A stretch of 64,000 bases of DNA from the NCBI RefSeq assembly GCF_020509005.1, contig NC_063018.1:2170001-2234000 (forward strand), written 5' to 3'. Below the pieces are notes generated by a model. That model did no database searches. It was not told the origin of the DNA and saw nothing but the letters and a program-made list of their open reading frames with translations. This DNA comes from Fulvia fulva. Its lineage: Eukaryota; Ascomycota; Dothideomycetes; Mycosphaerellales; Mycosphaerellaceae. The stretch's first letter is position 1, and each line of letters begins with the position of its first letter. The position numbers and the translations under genes were made by a program. Positions 11,401 through 24,139 of this stretch are shown here, one piece after another.

Positions 11401-14400
11401 CGAAAATAAGTCTACTAAAGAGGCTACTCTATACCTAGTAAAGTCTTCTAAGAACCCGTCCGTATCTAGGGGAATATTCGTATCCCTTATCGTTACCTCG
11501 TTTAAGAGTATAGCGGAGTTAATCAACCTATATAGTATAGCTTTGCTATTTAGCTCGACCTTCTTCGCTACTTAGAACTAAGCATTTATATAAGTACCTT
11601 AACTATACTTAAGAATTCTGTTCTAAATTCGAGCGCGGATTATCTATTCTATAATCGCTCGTAAGCTTAGGTATAACCGAATGTTCCGCGCCTACTACGG
11701 TTTATACATAATCGTTATGATCTTCTAAGGAGGCATAACATTATATCTAATCTACCGTATATAGCTAAGATCCTACGCTAGGACACCTTCTCGGTTAAAA
11801 AGCATTTTATTAAACATTTGTCTTTCCTTAGCCGAGAGAGCGATACTAACCTTAATACTAGCGAGCCTTTTAGGTATAATCCTCGAGCCGCGCTCGATAC
11901 TAGAGAACTTTTTAATAAGATACCTCCTATCGAACGGGCCTTACCCTACTAGTATTAGAGATTCCTAGTAAAGGGCCTTCCGCTTCTAATCTATAGGCTT
12001 GGGTTTTAGCTTTGTTATGCCTTCTTATCGATGTCGATACGCCGTGTTATTAGAACACTCCGCCCCTAATATATTTACTAAGGTCTCCCCGACTAGACTC
12101 GAAAAGCGGACTTGTTTTAAAACCGGACTTCTAATGCTTATAGCGGGTTAACTACCGTAAATCAACCCGCGTTTGCATTTTTCGAGGACTATAGAAGTTC
12201 TTAAAGAGTTTTGCACTTGTTAGTACCTATAATAGCCGTGAATATTATACTTCTACCTTTCCTACTAGCGATTATTCTCTCCTACAATCTATCGTCGTAG
12301 TTACGGCCTATTAGTCGTACCTTCCTATACTAAGGGCGGCTAAGGATCGTAGGCGAATCTAGATTAGCGGAGACAAACATATCGATCTAGTAGTATATAC
12401 TAAATACCTAAGTATTAAGCTTTGAAATTACCCCCTTAAACTTCGCTCTTCTACCCGCTCCTCGAAAGGACAAGTAGGCGCTAGGTACGATAGGTAAGCT
12501 AAACTTATATACTATCCTCGGGCTAATAATATTAACTTTAGATCCCTCGTTAAGTAGGGCTCGAGTCTAACCTTTACTAGTCCTAAGCTCGGTAACTACC
12601 TAGAGGCTAGGTACTGTTACAAAATCGTCTAGTATACTAGAGAGACCGGTCTTTTTAATGTTCTCGTATAACTCGGCGGTAGGGACAGCATCCTTACTAT
12701 ATAATATTATTAAGAACATACCTATAAAGCGAGCTTAATAATTATCCCGAAAGACTTCTTTATTAGCCTCTTCTCCCTTATCTTTATAGGTAGCGACATA
12801 ACTCGTACGGACTTTAGTCCCTTCTTAGCTAGCTAACTTACGGACGGTAGTAAGCTTAGACTATAGATTAGGGGTATTTACTACTCTCCTAAACAAGGTA
12901 GTCTTAAACTAGCGACTATACCGAAACTAGTCCCGGGTATTAACGTTTAGAAACGTAGTCTAAAGAATTTGATTAATCTAATAGGTCACCCCCTCCTCCT
13001 TAGTAACGGGCCTATCTCCTATACCGTACTATCGGACGTAGTTATTAATCCTTATCGTCTTTATATTCTATAGCCGTTTACGCTATACAAATAGGGTATT
13101 AATAGGCCCTACCGGCTATTCCGAGGGCGTAGGCCTTGACTTAGCTCGAGGCTTAGGTGCCCTTCTTCTAAGAGTCTCCCCTAACGCTACCGTTAACTAG
13201 CTTCTACTAGCCCTAGAACCGGCGTCTCTAATTATCTCTACCTCCTACTAACCGAGTTCTTCCTACCGGATCTCCTCTTCGAGTTCTTATCGTATAGCTT
13301 TAGCGGCCTCGGCTCGTACCCTTAATGCCTATATACTAGACCTAGTTCGAGGATTCGGGTTCTTTATAATTCCTACTAGAGCTTTGCCTCGAGATTTATT
13401 ACTCTAGATTAGGTAGGCCTTAACCTTAACCTCGTCGTAGTTTATAATCCTACTCCCTTATAGAACCGGTTCTTCTTCCTTAAACTAGATCTAGTAACTA
13501 CTAGCGGCCGTCGGTTACTACCTAGATCTAACATCTTAAGGGCCGTATTCTATAAGGTATCGGTTATTAGGTAGAGGTTTAGAGTAGTTAGGAAGCTTTA
13601 CGCTTAAGACCCTAGTATAATCTCGACCTATCTATTGTTTCCAAAGTGTAGGAATTTTTATGTCCTTATTAAATAGAATCGGGCTATAGTGTTCCTTAAG
13701 CTACGGAAGTATATAAAGGAGCTTAGGTTTACTATAGTCCCGTCGGAAGTTAAACTTAGGGGGATTTAGATTGGTCTTCTTTCCTAGGTACTACTAGTTA
13801 TTCGTCGCTAAAAAGACATACCCTTATAAGATAAGGAATAGTATCGCGGGGCACCTATTAGCCTAATGTTCCGTACTACTATAGTTATAATAGTACCTAT
13901 TAAGCGCTTTAGACTACTCGCGGTTCTATAACTACGGGCGCTATATTAAGCAAACCTATAGTTTAGGCACGCGATTAGGGTTCTCTAGTTATATAGACTA
14001 TTGATTTTCACTAGGGTTAAAGGATCTAACCTCCGCCGCGCGACCTCGTTAGTAAGCCCGAATACTTATTTCTACTATTTTCTAAATAAGGTTATCGTCG
14101 ATAGTAGCGGAAACAGCTAGTTTGTTAAGTATATTAATCTTAGGGATTAAGCGCGGCATCTACTTTATAACTGACCGATAAAGCTACGGTAAAGTAAGTA
14201 GAAAGTCCGTATATACGGCCTTCTATCCTTCTTTACTATTAGCGATACTTGTCGCCTCGTCTAGTATCTTTTAAAAGCGCCGAAACTTCTTAGGCTACTT
14301 TGGATAGAGCCTACATTTCTTATAAACTGCCTTAGTAACTGACTCTAGGAGCCCCTAAAGTAGAAGACGGCTACGGGAGCTATTATCGAGGTCTTCGGGA

Positions 14401-15390
14401 TCAATTAGGTTACTAGAGGCTACGAAGAGACGGATAAACTCCTTTATATCCTATTCCTTAGGGCTTTTCCCTTTTTCGGCCCGGACTATCTCTTTAAGAT
14501 ATTCTCGACTTCCTAATATCGAATAGGTATTGAATCTCGAAAATTTAGCTAAGAAGGACCTCCTAAAGGTACTCCGCCTCACTTACTATCCCTCTAACCT
14601 TATTACTAAACGTCGGATAGTAGTCTCGTAGTTACGCTCGAAACGACCCTAGAAGTTGTCTTTCTTAATTAATAGCCTTAGTAGATACTAGTCTATAAGA
14701 TTATTATACCTCTCCTAGAATTTAGTAGCGTTCCTACTATTAAAGAAGGGGTTTTCCGGACTCCCTAGAGTAGGGAAGCGAGGTCCTACATTTTCTATAG
14801 TAATAGCAAGACGGCTAAATAAGGCTACTATCGTATCCGGACTATAGGGCATTCCTAATATTATAGTGCCCTTATTTAAGTCATCCTCTTCTTAGTCATT
14901 TCGTCGTACTCTTTCCTTACCCTTAATAGAGCCTAAAGCCTCCGGGGTGTTATCTTCGTCGCTATCCGAGTCTTCTATCCCTTCTAGGATTATGGCTCCC
15001 CTATAAGGCCTATATACCTTCGTTAGACTTTCTAGTAACTCTTAGCTAGCTCTAATACTAGTAAACGACTCGAACCTCGATAAAGATATAACTAAAACTT
15101 ATGACCTTGTTTATAACCGTAACCTTGCTTATAACGTTATACTTGCTTTACTTAATACTAAGAACATTGACCTTGGGTGCCTTATTACCTTAAGATTTCG
15201 ACTTCGAGTCGACCTTAACCTTAATTTTGCTAAAATGTACTAATAATAATACCGGGTATATACTTAAAACCCCCCCCTTATTAACTACTAAAATATAGAC
15301 GACTAACCACCCTAGTAAGTAAGGGCGCGCCTAGTGACCTTAGAATAGCTTACGCGTAGGTATATATATTTACTAGTCCGCGGGCCGTAA
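8430..15390 (-). pseudogene. Gypsy-1 gag-pol relic
   Basis: Minus-strand translation recovers Gypsy domains in the expected order. Gag-like acidic sequence lies around 13000-15200. Reverse transcriptase is near 10900-11500, with a VDLFSGYDQITLNE-type block at about 11380-11430 and TNSVTQFVRVV at about 11270-11310. The integrase core and C-terminal part are near 8950-10000, with an LPYYPQLN-type block, a long helix-rich stretch and VLYILPIEVEYP at about 9380-9420. These resemble fungal Gypsy elements that carry a FELLCGREPVLPIEL-type motif. Stops, nearly all from CAG, CAA or TGG, occur every few dozen codons. I could not fix the protease or a gag zinc knuckle. The sequence cannot encode a working polyprotein. 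Confidence 0.78.
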
Positions 15391-15520
15391 ATGTATACTA
15401 AGATCCTAAAAGATAATAAATCTGAAATTTTTAGATTCCCGTATTTTACCTTATAGAGAGATTTCTCGTAAAAAATCCTCCTCCTACTAAGGTCGCCTCC
15501 TAACTATATATATCTTAGTA
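15391..15520 (-). repeat. Gypsy-1 right LTR, first part
   Basis: This matches about 8200-8335. It is cut at 15520 by LINE-C. The last 13 bases (15508-15520, ATATATCTTAGTA) are repeated at 20650-20662 on the far side of LINE-C and form its target-site duplication. Confidence 0.78.
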
Positions 15521-15899
15521 AAGACCTAGAACTACATTTCCCTTCTATCGACGAGGACTATTTATTCGACAGCCCTTATTAAGACGAGCAATCTACTTAA
15601 CTAGTAGCGACCCGCCTACGCTAGCGGCGGCGTAATCGTAGTATAAAGAACCCTAAAACTAAGGTTCCGTTCCCGTAAAGGCAGACCCTAGAGTTACGGA
15701 GTTACGGAGGACAACTGCCTAATTAGGAAGCGCGACCCTAAATAGTAGCGAAGGATAGTAACTAACGAGAGCTATAGCCTAAAGATTATTCTATACTAAG
15801 AGTTAAACCCGGGAACAAACTAAGGAAAACCCTAGGATATAAGCTAAGGGCTACTATATAGAAAGTAGAGGCTAACGATAAATAATATAGCGTAGACGA

Positions 15900-17103
15900 C
15901 CCTATATACGGAGGCGGAAAACTTACTAGGGGATAACGAACACCTAGCCCGGACATATAAGAACACTATAGTATAGCTACTAGGAGCGCTAAAAGCGCTA
16001 TTATATAAAATCCCGAAGACAATCTAATAAGTAATACAGAAGGTAGCCTAGAGACTAACTATATAGGTAATAGTAGTAGTAGGTAAGAATTAACCCCTCT
16101 AAAGGCAAGTAAGGCGGTACGCCTATACATTACTAATCCGGCGGAGAAACAAGAAATCGTAGCCCTAATAAGCAAGGAGATTGTTAATAGAATCGGCTAA
16201 AAGGAGGTAGTTAGAGCGAGGGTAGAGGTAATAGGCGTAGTGAGACTCTTTACCGTATAAGAGTCTAATAGACGAAAGCTAGAGACCTATAAGGAGTAGA
16301 CTACTAAAGTCGCGAAGTCGGTACGAGTCTCCTACTAATAGTATACCGTTATCGCCTACGGGGTCCCTAGGACATTTAAGGTCGAAGACCTTCCCTACCT
16401 CTAAGTATAGAACTAGAACACCTCCCTAGGAGTACGACTAACGAAGGCGGCATAGCTATATAAGATATTAGACCGAGAAAAGACGTATTTATTGCTTATT
16501 ATCTAGGTAGAGACAGCGGAACAAGCTAACTAGATACTAGATAATAGGCTATTCTAGAACTACGAGAGAATAGACATAGAGATCTATTAGAGTAGCTATA
16601 GGGTACTACAATACTTCTAATACTAACAGTACGGTTATATAGCCCTAAAATATAGGAAGAAGACCCTAAGGTGTCCCTACTACGTAGGCCTATACTAGGG
16701 AAGGGAATGCCTAAAAAAGGAGAGTAGGTGTATATACTACGGTAGAAGGCACCTAGCGTATTTAAGCTAATACCTAGCTAGAATAGTAGTATAAGAACGA
16801 GCGAGATAAGCAAGGATCTCTATACTAGCTAGGTACCCCTAACGACAGTAGGAGGCACCTACCGTATATAAAGGCTTCGAGCCGAGTAAAAGGAAGAGGG
16901 TAGAAGAGACGAATAAGGGAACCTAACCGTAAACGTATCTACCTCCCGGTAGGCCTCGACACCTTAACCGGGCCGCTAATAAACTAGGCTAAATACGAAT
17001 CTTTAGGGCGCCCTAGCGGCCCTAGGGCTAGCCGGATAGCGAGATATAGGCTTAGGAGACATAGTAGGTTAGTACGGAAATAGACCTTACGGATAACAAA
17101 TAA
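15900..17103 (+). pseudogene. LINE-C1 ORF1 relic (zinc-knuckle protein)
   Basis: The frame around 16240 reads VRLFTV-ESNRRKLETYKE, matching FTAQEQDRKRLETQKEW of LINE-A1 ORF1, so here the N-terminal half is present. Knuckle remnants follow at about 16612-16780, where Cys codons TGC/TGT have become TAC/TAT (Tyr) through TpG to TpA change: LQYF-Y-QYGYIALKY corresponds to an ancestral CFKCxQYGHIALKC. Many TAG codons interrupt it. The frame ends at TAA 17101-17103. The N-terminal start is not resolved. Confidence 0.75.
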
Positions 17104-20100
17104 TACTATACGACGACATTACTATTGTATAGTATAACGTAAACAAAAGTAGGGAAAAGGTCTAGCGCTACTTTCTATAAGAGCTAGACCCGCTACGGCA
17201 CTACGTTATTACGGTATAGGAACTATAGATCAATCTCTACGTAGGACTCCTAGCTACTTATAATGACCGGAGATACTATACCGTAATCGCGGGCTAACGA
17301 GGCGTCATCCCGAGGATATATATATACGTAAGTAAGACTATAGACCTTAAGTCGTAGAAGGTTATACTACCGTAGTAGGGTAACCTAGGAGACATAATAT
17401 CAATCTAGATCGACACGATATAAGGCTCTATCTAGATCTATAACGTCTATAACCCGCTACCGCGGGGTCGGACGAGTAGGGAACTAGGAACCCTCGCCTA
17501 CCTAGAGCGGACCCTAAGCTAAGACATAAAGTAAGTACTCCTCGGCGACTTTAACCTCTACTACCTATAGTAGGGACTCGAATTCACTCCCCCGTACGCG
17601 TTTCTAGGGGGAAAGCTACTAGATATAACCGTACGCTACGGAATGGCCTTAGTAATACTAAAGGGAATAGAGACGTAGAAGGCCCGTATAAGTATAAGTA
17701 CGATCGACCTATACTTTCTATTACGAGAACTTAAAGAGAGACTAGTCTAATACCGATCGAACTACGCGCTAGAAGCCTCCTTAGACTATATCCCTATTTA
17801 AACGACGCTAGGGGTAAAGGCGATAGAGGAGCTAGTAAGTAAACCACGCCGTAACTAGAAGAAGGTACGCTAAGACAATATAAGAGGCTTCCTAATAGCA
17901 AATCTACTATAGTATAGAGAACTCGAGACGACAGCTTAGCTAGATCAAGTAGCGGAACAGATTACCTCGGTTATATAGTAAGTGGCGGAACAATATACGC
18001 TATTTCTCCGGCCCTTAACGTAGTAGAAGGCCTTCTAGACCCCTAAATACTCTACGAAGGTAAAGGAGGCTAGAAGGGCAAGGCGATAGTAGACAAAGGA
18101 GTATACCTAATAGACGTAGGAGCAATACTGTCGCGCGACATAAGAGAAGAAGGTATAGATAAGACGCGATAAGCTATAGGACTAGAGAGCGACGATCGGG
18201 CTCGTTATAGAAAACCCGGAACAGATGTAGAGACTTATTAAATAGGCACGACTACCTAAAGAGTAACAAACTCCTTACTTCCCCCTAATCGTAGACCGCG
18301 AAGGGATTGCCTAGACTACGCCCGGGGCAAGGCAAAAGTATTAGCCGACTATTTCTTTTCGACGTAAGTAGAGGTAGACTTTACGGATATCGCCTCGAGT
18401 ATATACCCGGAACCCCTAGATATAGATTAGGCGGTTAGCTCTAATATAGTAATATAAGTTATAAGTAAGCTAAAAGGACGAAAAGCACTAGGCCTAGATA
18501 GGATACTAAACATACTACTAAAAGAGTATAGAGAAGAGATCGCGCCGAGCCTTATAAACCTATTTACCGCGTACCTACGGCTAGGGTATTACCCGAAGCC
18601 GTATAGAGAGTCTATAACAGTAGTGCTACGTAAGCTATAGAAGGAGGACTATACTTAGCCCAAGTCGTATAGATCAATCGTACTTCTAAATACGATAGGG
18701 AAAGTCCTAGAAAAGATAGTAGCCTAGAGACTTACGTAGCTAGCCGAGGACAACTACGTACTCCTAGTAACATAGATAGGGGGAAGAAGCTAGTGATCGA
18801 CACTAATAGTAATAGAGCTAATTACGGAGCAAATTCAGACCCTCTAGTACTACGGTAGGAACCGAGCGGCGTCCTTACTATCCCTCGACATCGTAGGAGC
18901 CTTCGATAACGTCTTATACTAAAGGCTAATACATATCCTATAGTAGAAAGGCATCTCCTAGTAGGTAACGAAGTTCGTCTACTCCTTTCTCTAGGAACGG
19001 ACGACATACCTAGTCCTAGGAAGGTATACGTCCGACCCGGTAAAGTTAGAGGCTAGAATACCTTAGGGATCTAGTCTCTCCCCTATCCTATTTCTAATAT
19101 TTATATCTAATCTAATCCCCCTACTTACCTCTCCGTAAACCTTAGTATTAGGATTCGTAGACGACATAAATATTCTAGCCTAGTCAGACTCGATAGAAGA
19201 GAACTGTCGCCTCCTTAAAGATAGGTACAAGAAATATAAGGAGTAGGCAAAGAAGTATAGTGCCCGGTTCGCCTCTAAAAAGTACTAACTTATATACTTT
19301 AGTAAGGCGAGAACATACTATAATATAAAGGCGGTAGTAAGAATCTAAGGCTACGAGACTAAGCTATTAGCGGAGCTACGAATACTAGGGATCTAGCTCG
19401 ACCCGAAGCTAAGCTAGAATATATAGATTAAGAAAGCCTAGAGTCGAGCGCAAGTTAACGAAGCCTCGATAAAGAGGCTTACGGCATCTATATAGGGAGT
19501 AACATTTGATAAGGCAAGAGTAATATATAAGGCGATCGTTAGACTAGCTATATTATACGGGGCATAGATTTAGGGAATAGGAGGCGTAGGTAAGCCGATC
19601 CCGAAACGGATAGAGTAACCCCTAAATAGGATATAGATAGGCAACCTACGTAGGATACTAGGCGTATATAAGACAACGTTAATAAGTACGGTAGAAATAG
19701 AGATAGAAACACTACTAATCGGCTAGTACATCCAGGGAATAAGAATTTAATATGCGGTAAAGACGATAGATTACCTAGTACAAACTACGATCTAGAAGGC
19801 AAAGAATAAGATAGAAAGCCACTACCGGAGAGGGGCCGGACATAGGACAAGCTAAAAAGAGGATGACCTTACTACCTTTACGGCCGTATAGATAAGTACC
19901 GAATAGCTAGTACGAAAAGAGGAGGAGCGTAGGACTCGCTAGGCCGGCGGGAGTAAGGCTAAGACCTAAAGCCTAGCGGAATAGATAGCGAGCTTCCTAT
20001 AGGAGTAGGACTAGAAAAGGAAGCCCCCTAAGACAATAGGCCCGATAGTACTCCGAGCCTTCTAGAGACATAATTACTAGCTATATAGGGACCTAATAAG

Positions 20101-20520
20101 GGCCGAAGCAAGTATAGCGATCCAAATCAGGTCCGAATATATTAGATTAAGGGCCTACCTATTTAGGAGACGCGTACTAGACATCTATAGCCTAGCCTAC
20201 TAGTATAGCTACCTATCGTAAAACCTAGAACATATACTACTACGATACCCGTAGTAGGCGAGAGGTAGGGGAAATTGGAGGCACTAAGCGGGAAGGAGAG
20301 ACTATAAGTCAACTATTAGGGACAAAGGTAACATTTGCCGAATCTCTCGGTAGATACTATAGTAGGAATACCTCTAGTAGTTTAGCCTCGCTAGCGAGAC
20401 GGAGGAGTAGATAGATAAGAGGCGGAAGCTAGGGGGGTTATAGATAGGGTAGTTATTAGGGCAGGCCTATAACACTAGCGTACCCCTAATAAGGGAAATT
20501 TAAGACTATAACTAGGGGGA
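17103..20520 (+). pseudogene. LINE-C1 ORF2 relic (endonuclease/reverse transcriptase)
   Basis: The frame starts at a former ATG now reading ATA (17103-17105), inside the pentamer TAATA that corresponds to TAATG of LINE-B. Translation gives the endonuclease (ITIVQYNVNKSREKV, AVQEPQINL, LLGDFNLYY, STIDLYF). It then gives RT with KALGLDRILN at about 18480, SLDIVGAFDNV at about 18880-18920, IPQGSSLSPILF-like sequence near 19060 and GFVDDINILA at about 19150-19180. A C-terminal cysteine-motif remnant lies near 20215. Stops are mainly TAG. The catalytic DD of the RT is still readable, but the frame is closed many times. Confidence 0.83.
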
Positions 20521-20662
20521 AAAGATAGGCGGGAAGGAGGAGGGGTTTTTACTAATACGGTTTTCCCTCTATATATACGAAAACAAGATAGTATAGCTAT
20601 ATAGGCCAAAGGGCACTATAACAGCTTAATAGAATATCTATCTATATAAATATATCTTAGTA

Positions 20663-20765
20663 GTGCCCCTATATACCCCTACTACGTAATTGACCGTTAA
20701 AGGTTAACGAGATTCGACGCGCAAATTTCAGGGTCTAAAGGGGGCTCTTAGCTCGTTAATATTAG
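20663..20765 (-). repeat. Gypsy-1 right LTR, second part
   Basis: This continues the LTR interrupted at 15520 and matches about 8336-8428 with few changes (for example AATTAACC versus AATTGACC, a TpG/TpA difference). It stops where Gypsy-2 integrase-like sequence starts. Confidence 0.75.
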
Positions 20766-21737
20766 TAAACGCATTCGTAGATTCCGTATCGAGTCGTTAC
20801 TTATAGGGCATAAGCTTTATAGGGGTAGTTAGACTAGTATCCGTAAATTCTAGGTTACGACCGGTATTAGCGTAGAAGGGTAATACTCTAGTAGTAGCTA
20901 ATATATAATTATTAGTAGCAAACTCGGTAAGTAGTATTTAATCAACCTAATCATCTTAGGCGTAGTTAATATAGGCCCTAAGGTAACGTTCTATAACTTT
21001 ATTCGTGTTTTTAGACTATCTATCGGATTCTAGGTAAAAGGCCGTCGATAGTTATTATTAAATGCCGAGTAGGGAGCCAACTCGTCTCTAGAACGTAGAC
21101 GTCTACTAGGAGCCCCAATCCGAGACGATGCTCTTAGGAATACTATAACGTACGAAGATATAGCGGATAAAGATGTATACGATATATAGGGCGTCTATCT
21201 ATAGCACTAGAATCAGGTGTCTCTCCTTAGTAAGCCTGTCCGTGACTATAAGAACGTTCTTATACGTTTGTCTATCGGTTAAGCTCTTACTTACGGGCAA
21301 ATCTATAACGAAGTTAATGGCGATATCCTCCTATACTCCGAAGGGTACCGGTAATAGTATAAGGAGGCCCTAATACTACTAATTTAACGGAACCGTTATT
21401 CTATATATAACGTAATTACGGACGAATCTCTTAATCGTTTATACTATACGTAGCTAGCGGTAGTATCTACTAATCAACTCGAATGTATTTTTACGGCCGG
21501 GATGCCTAGCCGTAGGTATATTATAGAAACGTTTCGTAATTAGAGTACGAAGTTCTACTACGCTAGTAACTTCTAGGATAAATAAGCTATATCCTCCGTA
21601 GGCGTTCTTTATATAGATTATACTATCTTCTACTTTAGACGTACGATCGTCGATCTTATATTTACGTAATAGGGGTACTTACTAGTTCTAGGATAGCTGT
21701 TATATAGTAGCCTAAACGGTCTCTTCGTTATATAGAG

Positions 21738-21801
21738 CCTTGACTTATATAAGTAAATCCTACTATACGCCTTGACTTATATAAGTAAATCCTACTACAC
21801 C
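21738..21801. repeat. 32-bp tandem duplication within Gypsy-2
   Basis: Two adjacent units starting CCTTGACTTATATAAGTAAA lie at 21738-21769 and 21770-21801. They differ near the end (TATAC versus TACAC), a CpA/TpA difference. They lie just outside the integrase region. Confidence 0.7.
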
Positions 21802-22133
21802 CCCCTCCCGTAGCTCGCTTAAATTAAGCTTAATATCGAGGCGAGCGGGTAGTAGGATGACCTAGCTCTAATACTATAGACGTGGATCGCTTAGATCCGA
21901 CGGTAGATCTTACGATCGTCTAGTAAGACTATTAGGCTTTATGCCCTATACACCTAGACGATAGGTAATTTTGAATACGAACTATACTAGGAACTACGCC
22001 TAGCGTACCTACCGTCTATTAAGTTGTTTCGTACTTATAAAGTATTCTAGGTTCTTATAATCGGAGTAGACAATAACGGGATTGTTATCTTTATCCTTCG
22101 TATTCTCGAAATCGGTGTCTATATTATCGTCTA

Positions 22134-24139
22134 CATTGCCTTGCTCAACACACTAGGCAAACTCCTGGAAAAGATCATAGCAGAAAGGCTGACAAACCTA
22201 TCTGAAGAACATAGAATCCTTCCTGAAGAACAGATAGGAGGCAGGAAACAAAGATCAACACTAACAGCTGTGGAACTTATCACAGAGCAGATCAAGACCC
22301 TGTGGCACTTTAGGAACAACAAAGTAGCCACACTCCTCTCACTGGACATATTAGGAGCCTTTGATAATGTCTCACACCAGAGGCTGATCCACATCCTGAA
22401 ACAGAAGGCTATCCCTAACTGGACAGTTCAGTTCATCCAGTCCTTCCTCAGAGGTAGAACCACAAGACTAAGACTGGGCAGATACAAATCTGACAGCATG
22501 CCTACAGAGACAGGAATCCCACAGGAATCAACAATGTCTCTAATCCTGTTTCTCCTCTTTATGGCAGACCTACTAGCAAAGCTAAACTCCAGAAACACAT
22601 CAGCCTCAGGGTTTGTGGATGACACAAACATCCTAGCCTAGTCAGACAGCACAGAAGAGAACTGTAGAATCTTGCAGAAGAAACATAAGGAATGTGAGGA
22701 ATGGGCCAGGAAACATAGAGCCAGATTTGCCCCAGAGAAGTATCAACTCATCCACTTCAGTAGAGCCAGAAACAGACACAATATGCAAGCCCTAATCACC
22801 ATTCAGGGACACACAACAGAACCCTCAAGTGAATTAAGGGTGCTAGGAATATGGCTGGATCCAAAGCTCAGCTGGGGACCACAGGTCAAGAAAGCACAGG
22901 CAAGAGCAGACAACAACAGGCAATCAATTGACAGGCTTATAGCCTCCACATAGGGAGCCACATTTGCGAAAGCAAAGGTTATGTACAAGGCCATTGTGAA
23001 GCCAGCCATGCTATATAGAGCCCAGATCTGGTCAGCCTAAGACAAGATCCCAAAGAGAATTGCAGATCCCATCAGTAGAGCCCAAGCCTCCTGTCTGAAA
23101 AAGGTGCTTGGAGCATACAAGTCAACTCTAACAAGGGTGGTGGAAATGGAGTCTGGCTCCCCACCAGCCAAGCTCTACCTTCAAGGGTTGAGATACCAGT
23201 ATGCAGGAAAGACGTCTGCATACCCAGCCCAGCTAGTAATCCAGAAGGCAGTCAACAAAATCCGGAGCCAGTGCACAAGAAGGCACAGACAAGCAAGACC
23301 CAATCCAGCCCCACAGAAGCAGCAGGACCTGCAGAAGTTCAAAGAACTAACAGAACAGCTACACCTAGCCTAGCAGGAACAGGACAGAAGGGCTCAAGGG
23401 AGAGGATCAGCAGCCAGCCAAGGGAAGAAGCAACAGTCTCTAGCTGAAAGGATGGCAGGACTCCTCTAGAAGACTGAATGGACAAGAACCCCACAGAGGC
23501 CAGGAACCCTAAAGGCACTCCAACAGTTTGGTAGCCACAACTACCTACTGTACTCAGACCTGACCAGGTCAGAAGCAAGCATAGCAATACAAATCCGCTC
23601 TCAACACATCGGAGTCAGGGCATACCTGCATCAGAGAAAAGTCCTAGGTATCGAAGACAAGAGTTGCCCATGCGGCTACCTGTCCCAGAATGTCGAACAA
23701 AGACTTCTGGTTTGCAAAGAATAGAGTACAGGGAGAGGTGAATGGAGGGCAAGGGCAAGGAACAGAAACTTCCAAGCCATGATCAGCAATAAGGGAGACC
23801 TCCAGAGAATTACAAGGTGGATCATCCACTAAGGATTTTTGGAGCAGTTCTCTCTTACTAGGGAAACAGAGAGATGGATTGAGGAGAGAAAGAAGGAGGA
23901 GGAGAGCAGGAAGAGGGGGACAACTCCAGGGTTGCAGACAAGGTAGTTTCAGGCTAACCACTATGACACTAGTGCACCCTAATGGAAGGAAAACTGAGAA
24001 CTCATGGCAAGGAAGCTATTAGAGAAGGAGAGGAGGTTTTTACCTAGGAATAGGTTTCCTACCTTATGCAGTAACATATATAGACATAAACCCGCATAGG
24101 CCGGAGGGCACCACAATAGGTAAATGAATCATCTATCTA
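22134..24139 (+). mobile_element. LINE-A2: 5'-truncated, lightly RIPed copy of LINE-A
   Basis: The insert is flanked by a 16-bp TSD (TCTATATTATCGTCTA at 22118-22133 and 24140-24155) and ends in ATCT repeats. It starts inside ORF2 at the point matching about 900 of LINE-A1 (reverse complement) and continues to the 3' end, so it supplies the part of LINE-A that is off-window. Nearly all differences from LINE-A1 in the overlap are CpA to TpA or TpG to TpA, for example the FVDDTNILAW tryptophan TGG is now TAG. It sits in the RNase H region of Gypsy-2 and is much less mutated than its host. Confidence 0.93.
22136..23990 (+). pseudogene. LINE-A2 ORF2 3' fragment
   Basis: The fragment is in frame from LLNTLGKLLEKIIAERL through the RT palm (LSLDILGAFDNV; GFVDDTNILA at 22609-22638) to the C-terminal CPCG motif near 23666, which ends ...LLVCK at about 23716. 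A handful of TAG codons break the frame (for example 22639 and several after 23030). Gly to Leu and Gly to Glu type changes follow from G-to-A transitions. The endonuclease and ORF1 were never present because of 5' truncation. Confidence 0.88.

Larger units (their letters stand above)
15521..20649 (+). mobile_element. LINE-C1: near-full-length RIPed non-LTR retrotransposon
   Basis: The insert is flanked by a 13-bp TSD (15508-15520 and 20650-20662) and ends in a short CTAT/ATCT tail at about 20637-20649. The left LTR of Gypsy-1 (8321-8345) shows the uninterrupted target. It carries a 5' untranslated or degraded leader, ORF1 with zinc knuckles and ORF2 with endonuclease and reverse transcriptase on the plus strand. 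RIP is heavy. Its 3' untranslated end closely matches the LINE stub at 47038-47097 plus 59766-59819. Confidence 0.88.
8189..20765 (-). mobile_element. Gypsy-1: RIPed Ty3/Gypsy LTR retrotransposon, interrupted by LINE-C
   Basis: The internal region (about 8430-15390) reads gag to pol on the minus strand. Direct repeats flank it: a left LTR piece at 8189-8428 and a right LTR split by LINE-C into 15391-15520 and 20663-20765. The left end abuts the module of LINE-B, so the left LTR may be incomplete. The region from 8430 to 15300 has almost no CpA or TpG and is full of TAG codons. Translation shows Gypsy reverse transcriptase and integrase blocks. The right end meets Gypsy-2 integrase sequence at about 20766, so Gypsy-1 may have inserted into Gypsy-2; its TSD cannot be defined. 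Confidence 0.8.

Noticed and set aside
18822..19007. Minus-strand ORF of 61 codons
   Set aside because: It is antisense to the LINE-C1 reverse transcriptase; chance frame.
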